Notes under the pieces: generated by a model
What the model saw: the letters and a program-made list of their open reading frames with translations, nothing else
Told to the model about the DNA's origin: nothing
Database searches by the model: none
From: Vitellaria paradoxa
Lineage: Eukaryota > Streptophyta > Magnoliopsida > Ericales > Sapotaceae
DNA: 64,000 nt
Direction of reading: 5' to 3'
Assembly (NCBI GenBank): GCA_019916065.1
Contig: CM034234.1
Span: forward strand, 6,484,342-6,548,341
Translations under genes and position numbers: made by a program
In this document: in pieces, positions 48,748 through 64,000 of the stretch
Numbering within the stretch: position 1 is the stretch's first letter
Layout: each line of letters begins with the position of its first letter

Positions 48748-49749
48748 TTATTGTAAGTTTGTATTAATTAATAAGCTATTCGTTGGATTTCGTGTCCAAT
48801 TCTCAGAACAGTTTTTGAGAATAACATCAAGGAGCCTTTTTAAAACAACGCTAATTCAACAGTCCCATGGTCTTCGGGGGTTGTTTGGCGTGCCCAAAAA
48901 AAAATCAAAAATAAAATTTTTAAGAATTTAAAGTGTAGAAAGTTGTTTTGAAATGATGGTCAGATGTTTGTGTTGGATTTGATATAAAGTTGTTAAAAAT
49001 TATATAAAGTGACACGTGACAAAATTTTAGTGAAAAATCTTGAAAAAATTTGAAGTTTTGTATAACTTTTTAGTACAAATATCAGTCTAACTTTTAAAAA
49101 AATTTGACAAAATGTATTAGAAGACACTATTTTTGTTTGTTCCAATAGATTTTGATAAATTTTTTAAAAAAGTTAAAATTTTTTAGAGTTTAAAAAAAAT
49201 TAAAACTTATAAAATCTTTTAAAATTTTTTAAACTTGATTGATGCTTCAAATGGCCTCTTAATTGGAAGTCCAATAAGTGGCGAGAAATCTTATTAACTT
49301 GTTACATTAATTGTTGCCTGCCATTTAATATCATATCCCAATAATATATTTAAGGATTGTTACATCAGAAACGCTACTCTACAGTTAAGATAATTAAAAA
49401 AATTTGTTTTAAAATATAATGTGACATTAATAATCTTGTAATACAAGATAATTTTATTTTATTAAATTATTTTTAATTGTAATTAAACATTATAATAAAA
49501 TTTTTGTATTAAGATATTATGTACATAATAGTTATGTAGATAAAATTTTTAACATCTTATCTAAATTCGTGTGTGTATATATATATATTAATATTATATA
49601 TCATAATTATATTTATATATTTAATTATTACTAACGTGAATGCAAATGGATCATCCAAATGAGTCCACCCACCTCTTAAATTAATGGCAAGCGTTGCAAA
49701 ACGTAAGGATAATTAGTGAAGATTAAGTGACACTTGGTCGTTTGGTATG

Positions 49750-50752
49750 GGACTAAGGGTTCATTTAATTTATTTTTTATTTTCTATTTTTATTTTTTAC
49801 TTTCTGTTTTGAATTCATTTTTCATTTTGTACTGTTAGAAATAAAAGAAACAGGTTAAAACGCAATTGGTTACTTGTGTTTTCAAAATTTGTTTTCGAAA
49901 ACAAAAACTGACTTTACACATGAAATAAAAAATGGAAAAAAAGTCGTTTTGAAAGTTTTTAACAAAAAATGAGAAAAATCCCAAAATAAGAAAAATAAAG
50001 AATTTAGGGGTCATTTGGTTTGTTTTTCTATTTTTTGTTTTTATTTTCTGTTTTCTGTTTTGAGCTTATTTTCATTTTGTACTTTTGAAAATAAGGAAAA
50101 CATCTCAAAATCCATTTGATTACTTGTGTTTTCAAAATTTGTTTTCAAAACTAAAAATGAGTTTGCACATAAATTAAAAAATGATAAAAAAATCATTTTG
50201 AGAGTTTTTAACAAAAATAAGAAAAATCTCAAAACAAAGAGAATAAAGCATTTTTTATTTTTTCGTTTTAAGATTTTTAACACATAAAACAAAAATAGAA
50301 ATACAAAAGTAAACCAAATGCCACCTTATTGTTTCCTCATTTTGAGATTTTTAACACATAAACAAAAATAGAAAAGTAAACAAATGCCACCTTATGGCTC
50401 ATTTGGATTATTTTTTCATATTCTATTTTTTGTTTTTGTTTTCCATTTTCTATTTTGAATTCATTTTTCATTTTGTGTTTTGAAAATGAAGGAAACAGGT
50501 CAAAACGCAATTGGGTCAAAACGCAATTGGTTATTTATGTTTTCAAAATTTATTTTCGAAAATAAAAAATGACTTCACACATAAAATGAAAAATGACAAA
50601 AAGTCATTTTGAGAGTTTTTAACAAAAATGAGGAAAATCTCAAAATAAGAAAAACAGAACATTTACTATTTTCCTCGTTTTGAGATTTTTAACACATAAA
50701 ATAAAGTAGAAAACAGAAAATAGAAAAGTAAACCAAATACCACTTTAATGTT
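49750..50752. mobile_element. Head-to-tail array of family B MITE-like elements
   Basis: About three elements lie in tandem: 49750-50000, 50008-50327 and 50396-50752, each opening (C)ATTTGGTTT/ATTTAATTT and closing AAGTAAACCAAATGCCACC or similar. Internal blocks TTACTTGTGTTTTCAAAATT and GAGAGTTTTTAACAAAAA recur. A partial extra copy lies at 50330-50394. Non-coding. Confidence 0.75.
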
Positions 50753-51365
50753 ACATTTGTAAAATTTTATCCATCTTAATTATAGTTAATATACTTTTTT
50801 TAAATTAAATAAATTAATATTTTTCAATTCCGCTCTTAAGGGTTTAAATATTAAGTTTTTAAAATGAACTAAAGATAAAAAAATGTAAAAAAAAAAAATG
50901 AATAGAGTAAAAATTAGTTATTATATTCATAATATTTATTCATTAATTTTTAATTTCATATCAAAAGCACTATCAAATTGGAAAAAAGAATGCTCCATGT
51001 ATACCCGAACATATTAGTTAGTTATTTATTCATGATTTTTCTGCTGAACTTAACCCCTCTCTCTCTCTCTCTTTCTCTCTCAACTCTATTTTTTATTTTT
51101 TTTATTTTTTTTTAAAAATGATGCCACTTATGTGCTTTACTACTTTTTCTATCCAAACACTGATCCTTTTTTTTTTTTAAATTTGATAAATTATTCCAAC
51201 TCCTAAACTCTGTTTTTCCAAAATGAAGCAATTAATTGTCGCATACATTGTGCCAAGTATATAAGTAGTCAATCATTATTGTTTATTTATTTATTTATTT
51301 ATTTTTGGTTGTAAAACTCATGTAAGTTTACATGAACTGAACTTTTTTGACAATTTCCAAATCTC

Positions 51366-51716
51366 ACCAACCTTCTCCACTCCCTTTCATTCAGACTACG
51401 ACAAAAGTAAGACCACACCAGAATCAGAACATCCCATCCGTCCAATGGTTCCAATCAACGATTCAGATCGATTCTCCACCAACCCCCCCCCCCCCGGCCC
51501 AACGCCACCTACCAAAACCCAGTAGTATCTACACGTATGCATTATGTACATACAGACACCCCCTCTGCCCCCTCTTCTATATAAGCCACCTGCCTCGGCC
51601 ACTCCCACCTCAGGAAATCTGAACCCAAAACTCAGAATTTCCCTTCTCGAGAGCTAGTTCGATACATTTTTTCATAGCATTTTCTCGCTAAATTTTCTTT
51701 TGTTTTTCGGGGGGAC
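51366..51716 (+). promoter_or_regulatory. PAL core promoter and 5' UTR with three AC elements
   Basis: Three MYB-binding AC elements are present: ACCAACC at 51366-51372, ACCAACC at 51478-51484 and ACCTACC at 51507-51513. A TATA box TATATAA lies at 51578-51584, so transcription probably starts near 51610. AC elements are the standard switch for lignin and phenylpropanoid genes. A run of 13 C (51483-51495) separates the second and third elements. Confidence 0.82.
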
Positions 51717-52100
51717 ATGGAAACCGCGGCGAAGAGCGTCGGAGCTTCCGGTTTTTGCTTGAATGACCCGCTGAACTGGGGGGTGGCTGCCGAGTCGCTG
51801 ATGGGTAGTCATCTCGACGAAGTGAAGCGCATGGTGGAGGAGTTTCGGAAGACCGTGGTGCGGCTGGGCGGGGAGACCTTGACCATATCGCAGGTGGCGG
51901 CGATCGCGGCCCGTGGCAGCGAGGTGCAGGTGGAGCTGGCGGAGTCGGCGAGGGCCGGAGTGAAGGCCAGCAGTGATTGGGTTATGGAGAGCATGAACAA
52001 GGGGACCGACAGCTATGGGGTCACCACTGGTTTTGGGGCTACTTCACATAGGAGGACGAAGGAAGGTGGAGCTCTTCAAAGGGAGCTCATTAGGTAACAT

Positions 52101-52156
<56 letters not shown>

Positions 52157-54699
52157 CCTCTATATACATATATGTAATCTTGGTTCGAAAACTTTGTTCA
52201 AAGGAAATGCTACCCCTTTTGTGAAATTTATTGAAGTTATTGTTATTAAACCTATAAATATTTGAGGTGAACTTGGTAACAATTGATTGAACTAAAATAA
52301 ATTCAGATTTCGATGGGGTGGCAAAATTTTTTTAAAATAATAAAAAATATTGATAAATTTTAAAAATTATTTATTTTTATTTCACTGCACAAATAATAAA
52401 CCTCAACTTATTTCACTTTATATCATTTTATTTCATTTTTTGTCATTTTAATAAAGCAAATTCTGATCTTAATGCAATTTTCTAAGTAAAATGGCGGTAA
52501 TATTGGAAAATTTTATAACGATGTGTGTGATGATTGAGTGATAACTGAATTTAAAAAAATTGGTTTTTTTTTTTTTTTTATTTGGGAAGAAGAAAAAATT
52601 GACTATAATTTTTTTTTAATTTTACATATTTACCCTTTATGATTTGACAAAAAATTTAAAATATAAGATAATAATTTTGGTCGCTTAAAAAAAAGTTAAA
52701 ATACTAAAACTATCAAAAGTTTTTTTTATTTATTTGTTTGTTTGTTTGTTTTTTTTTTAAAGGTTTTCAAACAGAGCATGAGCTTTTTCAATTGTTCATT
52801 TGGGTTGACAAATAATCTATTTAATAATTTCGGAAGAATTGATTTTTCCGCGAGAACTGTTGATCGCATAGTAGCGACAAACCTCGATCTTTATGTTGAA
52901 TTTTTCTGAATAATATCTAACCTATATGTATGGAATACTTTGATACCAGGTTCTTGAACGCTGGAATATTTGGCAATGGAGCAGAGTCTTGCCACACGCT
53001 GCCACACTCAGCAACAAGAGCAGCTATGCTCGTAAGGATCAACACCCTCCTTCAAGGTTACTCGGGAATCCGATTCGAAATCTTGGAAACCATTGCCAAA
53101 TTCCTCAACAAGAACATCACTCCGTGCTTGCCCCTGCGTGGCACCATCACTGCTTCGGGCGACCTCGTCCCCCTTTCTTACATCGCTGGACTTTTAACAG
53201 GGCGCCCAAACTCAAAGGCCGTTGGACCCAACGGAGAAACCCTCCATCCCAAAGAAGCCTTCAGCCTGGCCGGAGTCGAGGTGGGGTTCTTTGAGTTGCA
53301 ACCAAAGGAAGGCCTTGCACTCGTCAACGGCACCGCCGTCGGTTCTGGCTTGGCTTCTATGGTTCTTTTCGAGGCCAACATACTCGCGGTGTTGTCTGAA
53401 GTTCTTTCAGCAATTTTTGCTGAAGTTATGCAAGGAAAGCCGGAGTTCACCGACCATTTGACGCACAAATTGAAGCACCACCCAGGCCAAATTGAAGCCG
53501 CGGCTATTATGGAACATATTTTGGATGGGAGCTCTTATGTCAAGGCGGCCCAAAAGGTACACGAGATGGATCCGTTGCAGAAACCAAAACAAGACAGATA
53601 CGCTCTTCGTACGTCTCCTCAGTGGCTAGGACCGCTAATTGAAGTCATCCGATCCTCGACGAAGTCTATCGAAAGGGAGATCAACTCCGTCAATGACAAC
53701 CCTTTGATTGATGTTTCGAGGAACAAGGCCCTGCACGGCGGCAACTTCCAGGGCACCCCAATCGGAGTTTCCATGGACAACACCCGTCTGGCTATTGCAT
53801 CGATAGGGAAGCTCATGTTTGCCCAATTCTCCGAGCTTGTTAACGACTTCTACAACAATGGGTTGCCGTCGAATCTTACAGCTGGGCGCAATCCAAGTTT
53901 GGACTACGGTTTCAAGGGAGCAGAGATTGCCATGGCTGCGTACTGCTCAGAACTCCAATTCCTTGCAAATCCGGTCACCAACCACGTCCAAAGCGCCGAG
54001 CAACATAACCAAGATGTGAACTCCTTGGGCCTCATCTCTTCAAGGAAAACAGCCGAAGCCGTTGACATCTTGAAGCTCATGTCCGCTACGTATTTAGTAG
54101 CGCTGTGCCAAGCTATAGACCTGAGGCATTTGGAGGAAAATCTGAAGAGCGCGGTGAAGAACACTGTCAGCCAAGTTGCCAAGCGCACTCTGACTATGGG
54201 CGTAAACGGGGAGCTCCACCCTTCGAGGTTCTGCGAGAAGGACTTGCTTCGAGTGGTGGATCGCGAGTACGTCTTCACGTATGCTGACGATCTCTGCAGC
54301 GCCGCCTACCCATTGATGCAAAAAGTGAGGCAAGTCCTCGTCGAGCACGCCTTGAAAAATGGCGATAACGAGAAGAATTTGAGCACTTCGATCTTCCAGA
54401 AGATTAGCGTGTTCGAGGAGGAATTGAAGGCCGTTCTTCCTAAGGAGGTCGAGAGCGTTCGGACGGCGGTTGAGGGTGGGAGTCCGGCCATCCCGAACCG
54501 GATTAAGGAGTGCCGGTCTTATCCATTGTACAAGTTTGTGAGGGAGGAGCTGGGAACGGGATTGCTGACCGGAGAGAAGGTGCGGTCGCCGGGTGAGGAG
54601 TTTGACAAGGTGTTCACCGCAATTTGCAAAGGGCAGTTGATTGATCCGCTGTTGGATTGCCTCAGGGATTGGAATGGTGCTCCTCTTCCAATCTGTTGA
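51717..54699 (+). CDS. PAL: Phenylalanine ammonia-lyase, 2 exons, 708 aa
   Basis: Exons 51717-52093 and 52950-54699, joined inside an Arg codon at the intron position conserved in plant PAL genes. The enzyme converts L-phenylalanine to trans-cinnamate and ammonia, the first step of phenylpropanoid synthesis, in the cytosol. The Ala-Ser-Gly triad that cyclises to the MIO cofactor is at residues 194-196 ([14 protein letters not shown]). The catalytic Tyr is residue 100 ([17 protein letters not shown]). Phe127-Leu128 marks phenylalanine rather than tyrosine preference. [15 protein letters not shown] and [17 protein letters not shown] are also present, and the C-terminal shielding domain is complete. 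The start codon has a good context (GGGGACATGG). The gene appears intact. Codon use is GC-richer than its surroundings, as usual for PAL. Confidence 0.98.
52106..52156. repeat. CT microsatellite at the start of the PAL intron
   Basis: About 24 CT units beginning 12 bases after the splice donor, likely length-polymorphic. Confidence 0.92.
52302..52472. mobile_element. Degenerate family A-like element in the PAL intron
   Basis: Contains TTTTTATTTCACTGCACAAA and TCACTTTATATCATTTTATT, matching the core and right part of family A. Its ends have TCAGATTT/AAATTCTGA inverted bases. Weak. Confidence 0.35.
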
Positions 54700-55082
54700 T
54701 TTAATGGGTCGAAAGTTTGTTTTTAATTAAGTCTCTTGTTATGCTGTATTAATTTTCTTTGTTTGATCCTTCATTTTTCTATTGATTTGTCCGTATTACA
54801 GCGTAGAATTCATTGCAATGTCTATTTTGCTACTTTTAATTTTATTCCTTGTTCCAAGACAAAAGGGGTAGCGAAATGTCAAAAGCTGGTTATTAGCTAT
54901 CTCTTGTGCATTTCAAATTTACAGCATGATTAGCGCCAAAAGTCAGGTGGTTGCGAAGGAATAATTACATCATCCACGTGCATTTGCATTATTCTCAGTA
55001 GTATATTTATTAAAGTTAAAACGGTTAATCAAAATTATTATTTTTTTTTTTGTAGAAGTCATGTGGATTTATACAAAATAAT

Positions 55083-55250
55083 GGCTCCGTTTAGGGCTAA
55101 ACAAAATAAAATAAAATTCTATAAATCTCTACAAACACGAATTACGAGACAGTAAAATTTAAATTTTTCACTCACTGCACGAATTACGAGATATTTATTT
55201 TTACAATTTTATTTTATTTTACACACTTTTATACAACTCCAAACACACCT
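55083..55250. mobile_element. Short MITE-like element, family A
   Basis: Starts GGCTCCGTTTAGGGCTAA and ends AACTCCAAACACACCT, with the core CACTCACTGCACGAATTACG. It is the best match to the copy at 10911-11078. Non-coding. Confidence 0.65.
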
Positions 55251-55724
55251 AATAGCCACAATCAATAAGTTTCACAATTTACCTTAAAAAAAATTTATAT
55301 TTTTCATGCTTATATTTTGTAACAAATTTTATTTCAAAATCTCATCTTTTAATTATAACAATTAACCCTCTTACACTTAATTTTTTTATCATATGCTCAT
55401 CAGTTAAATTTTTTCTTAAGTTGAGTGGGTAAGTTTAATTTTTCTAATTAAAAGATGTGTTTTCGAAATAAATTTAGTACAATTTATGGAATATAATCAT
55501 CAATATATTTTAGTTTTATACCCTCTCTTACATGTTATTAAAATAAAAAGAAGATAATTATCAATAGAGCCGTTTTAGTTTTTCTACATCTAGGCCACAC
55601 AAATTTTCACTCAAATGTGATGAATTGTGTTCCTATCTTTAAATTTATGAGTTTAGAACAAATTTCATTAAATTCTCAAATTGAAAATTAATTCACTATT
55701 TATTCATTATTTGAAATACACAAA

Positions 55725-56127
55725 TGTTAGAAATTCACGCAATTAACCAACAAACAACAGAAGAAAAATTGCACACAAGATTTGCGTGGAAAACCTAAGA
55801 CGGGAAAAACCACGAGTAGAGAAGAAGAAATTCACTATGTCAAAAGATTAGTATAGAATGTAATGAATACAAGACTATACGGTGGAAAAGATAGAGATAT
55901 ACCAAAAAACCCTAATTCCGCATACAAGACTATAAACAGGTCGGATTCGGGTAATAACCAGGTCAACTGGTACATACCGCAGGGGCTCCGCCCCCGCACC
56001 TCATCGACCCGATCCCTCCGCTATCACTACAGAGTCCCAAAAAATTCTCATTTTAAAGTCACAAAGTCACACCGTGAACTTTTCGGACCGGACCAAAATT
56101 GAATTCCAATCACACACTCTTATAACA
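55725..56127 (-). mobile_element. Probable solo LTR of a copia-type element
   Basis: The ends form TGTTA...TAACA. On the minus strand it ends with the GTGGTTTTTCCCGTCTTAGG, CACGCAAATCTTG and TTTCTAACA series familiar from copia LTRs. No internal coding region adjoins either side. The flanking pentamers (acaaa and gataa) do not match, so it may be old or rearranged. Confidence 0.6.
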
Positions 56128-56775
56128 GATAATATTATGATAATTAAAATACATAGAATTAATACCAATAATGTACAGATAACTTATTAATAAATATAAT
56201 GATTGTGTGAAATTATTGTACAAAGTTTATATACAGGATAATATATTCATATCACGCTTACACATGTAAAAATTAAAGATATATTATAGTTAGTAGTATT
56301 TTTAAATAAAATACATTTAAAATATATATTGATTAATATAAATATATATGTTTAATATTGTTTAATAAGCACCTAATAATGGTTTCGATTTTTTGCATTT
56401 AAAAAAAATTATTTTTTCGAGTTTTTCGTTCTTACTCAATTATGTGACTATCGTTGATCAATTAATTAATTTTTATCTTTTTTAAAAAAATTAATTATAA
56501 CTACGGGGAAAATAAATAAAAAATAGAAAAAAGGAAATAAAAGAGGCAAATCAAATGGTGACAAGGAATACAACGAGAAGCAACAAACATATAAACAACA
56601 TGAAAAGTCAAGCTCACCGTGCTGGAATCTACTAAAGCGCATTCCTCTCCTTATATTCCATTTTCACACGTATACGCTAGCAGTAATTCGTGGAATGCCC
56701 GGGCGCCATAAATTTTTTTAATTATTAACATTAAACAATTTTCAATGTCAATATGCAATCCAGACAAATTCACAA

Positions 56776-56934
56776 TAGCCTTGTTTGGTATTAAAATAAA
56801 ATAATATAAAATTTTATAAATCTCTACAAACACAAATTACGAGAAAATAAAATTTAAATTTTTTACTCACTACATAAAATACGAGATATTAATTTTTACA
56901 ATTTTATACAATTTTATATAACTCCAAACACACA
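56776..56934. mobile_element. Short MITE-like element, family A
   Basis: Starts GCCTTGTTTGGTATTAAA and ends ATAACTCCAAACACACAT, with CTACAAACACAAATTACGAG inside. Close to the 55083 copy. Confidence 0.6.
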
Positions 56935-57048
56935 TATGCAATCCCATAAGATAAACCTTCGAGCGGACAGATGTTTTCACAATCATACCATCCCAATTAA
57001 CTAGTCTTTCAATCCAATCCCATAAGATTTCAGACACTAATATACACG

Positions 57049-57091
<43 letters not shown>

Positions 57092-57528
57092 GTAAATATA
57101 TAAAGAAATTGAGTATACCTATAAAAAGAATTAAAGAAACTTACACAAAAGAGAAAAATTTAAAAGTTTTAAGTGATAAGTGGATGTGTATAAAGAGAGA
57201 AATAAAATTGGAGAAGAAATTCAAAAGTTTTTTAGCGATAATAAAAAGATTATTAAGAGAGAGAAGAATTTTGAAAAGAAAGTAGTTCTTGTGTTTCAAA
57301 ATTTTATTTTATTTATTTTTTTTTTAAGTATTCTTTAATGAATCTCTTTTATTATAATTCATTTTAAATTGGTAGAATAAAGAAACATTTATTATTATAA
57401 GTTGGGGGAGAAGAATTTATTTTAAAAATAAAATTAAAATTATGTAAAAAAAGGAAAAAGAAAAAATAGAACAAATAAATATGTTACGTCGGGTAGGGAG
57501 AGGGAAATATATGATTTGAGTATTATAG

Positions 57529-62812
<5,284 letters not shown>

Positions 62813-63126
62813 GCTCACTCCTCTCTTCCCACGATTGCCATCTTATATATACTAATTCTCTGATGTCCATAAATTTGTTGCTGCCGTTTTTATTTTATTT
62901 TATCCCTTGCTAGAGAAGAACATCATTTTAATAAAGTTAGTAGCTAGCATGGCTGGAACCAATTAAAGGGGTACTTTTTTCCTATTGAGGTTGCTCTTTT
63001 TTTTTTTTTTTATTCGATTCCTAGTTATCCTTTACCCAATTATTTGGTGAGGTTATTTTCATTCCAATTTTAGGTAGTACACTCTTCCTTTATTCCCTCC
63101 TCATCTTTTCTCTCTTTTCATTCATA

Positions 63127-63157
<31 letters not shown>

Positions 63158-64000
63158 GATAATTACTATTTCAATTTATTTTTTTTTTGGCAAATAAAAT
63201 TAGCATGTAATTTTAATATATGTTTAGTAAACTCATGGATTGCTGCAAAGACTTACTTTCTTTTAAATTCACTATAATTATAAAATTTATATATTTCAAA
63301 TGCATTAGGAATTAAATTGAAAAAATACATAGATAATAATTAATAAAATATTTAAAGATTATCTCTCTCGTAATAACATTTTTAGTATATTTTAAATTTA
63401 AAATACAAAAAAAAATCTAAATATTAATTAAATTTGGGCATAATTATTTTTGTAAACTCTAATTTTAAATTTAAATTGTTCACGTATGCCATTTATTTTT
63501 TTTATAAGAACAAAATACAGTTGATAATAATATTTTTAATTTATGTTATTTTTTAAAAATTAATCAAAAAATTATTACCAAATCTTATGTCATACTTTCA
63601 TCTTCACCATCCTCCTCCTCCTCCTCCTCCTCCTTCTTCTTTTTTTTTTTTTTTTTATTTACAAATCTTTGAATAAGATACTAGTTTTCATTTCTTTAAT
63701 ATTTTTTTCTTATTCACAAAACTTTTAATTCCTTCCGTTTAGATTAGTATATCACCATAACTTACTTTTTTCATTTGTTTATAAAATTACTTTGATTGTG
63801 ACATGGTCTTTATCAATATAAAATAAACTAATGAATTTCTTAGGTATACTGTAATTGTAAAATTTACTTAAAAAATTAATTCAAATTAAAAATAATTTAA
63901 AATTTATTAAATATTAGTTAAATTTAAAAAATCTAACTTCTCTTACGATATTATTACATCTTAGAATTTAAAAATACAAAGCAAATGCCTAAATATTATG
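62813..64000. other. ADK 3' UTR and AT-rich downstream region
   Basis: The first 150-200 bases are probably the ADK 3' UTR. The rest is AT-rich with an AT microsatellite (63129-63152), a TCC repeat (63607-63634) leading into a T-tract, and no recognisable gene. Confidence 0.6.

Larger units (their letters stand above)
47014..51340. other. AT-rich intergenic region upstream of PAL
   Basis: No gene is recognisable. It contains a family A element (47283-47453), a Tourist-like MITE (48592-48747), the family B array (49750-50752) and GA/CT microsatellites (48219-48238 and 51058-51080). Several short frames here lie inside MITEs. Confidence 0.6.

Noticed and set aside
55863..56102. Open frame of 79 codons as a gene
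   Set aside because: It lies inside a probable solo LTR.

Overview
This is a gene-poor, AT-rich stretch of a plant nuclear genome, almost certainly a eudicot. It has spliced plant genes, Ty1/copia and Ty3 retrotransposon remnants, tRNA-derived SINEs, many MITE-like elements, and a nuclear copy of plastid 23S rDNA. The species cannot be fixed from the sequence. Five protein-coding genes are recognisable: (1) a pentatricopeptide-repeat (PPR) gene running off the left edge on the minus strand; (2) a 12-exon synaptotagmin gene (SYT3-like) on the minus strand, 2.4-9.0 kb; (3) EIN2, the central ethylene-signalling membrane protein, on the plus strand, 27.3-36.7 kb; (4) phenylalanine ammonia-lyase (PAL) on the plus strand, 51.7-54.7 kb; (5) adenosine kinase (ADK) on the plus strand, 57.6-62.8 kb. 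All exon boundaries were derived by hand from reading frame, GT/AG sites and known family sequence.

Layout: 0-1.1 kb PPR gene; 1.2-2.4 kb spacer with a 3 x 122-bp tandem repeat; 2.4-9 kb SYT3 with a hAT-like element in intron 7; 9-13.4 kb AT-rich spacer with MITE-like copies; 13.37-19.36 kb a decayed Ty1/copia element on the minus strand with a 5-bp target duplication; 19.4-25.6 kb AT-rich spacer; 25.6-36.7 kb EIN2 with its leader; 36.9-40.6 kb a gag/protease-only Ty3-type element antisense to EIN2, itself hit by a SINE; 40.6-51.3 kb a repeat-rich spacer with a SINE, MITEs and the plastid 23S fragment inside a large inverted repeat; 51.3-54.7 kb PAL with AC-element promoter; 54.7-57.5 kb spacer with a solo LTR; 57.6-62.8 kb ADK; then AT-rich sequence to the end.

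The genes do not form one pathway, but their neighbourhood matches Arabidopsis as I remember it: SYT3 and PAL3 are adjacent on chromosome 5 (At5g04220/At5g04230), EIN2 and ADK2 are near neighbours on chromosome 5 (At5g03280/At5g03300), and the closest PPR relative (At2g37230) lies close to PAL1 (At2g37040). The window therefore looks like a preserved ancestral block.

The most notable signals are one apparent lesion near the 5' end of each of three genes (a 1-nt insertion in EIN2, a stop codon created across the first ADK splice junction, an out-of-frame transit-peptide reading frame in the PPR gene), a four-fold 27-residue repeat expansion in the EIN2 cytosolic domain, and the plastid 23S fragment nested in an inverted repeat. 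Whether the lesions are biological or assembly errors cannot be decided from sequence alone. No convincing new biological system was found.
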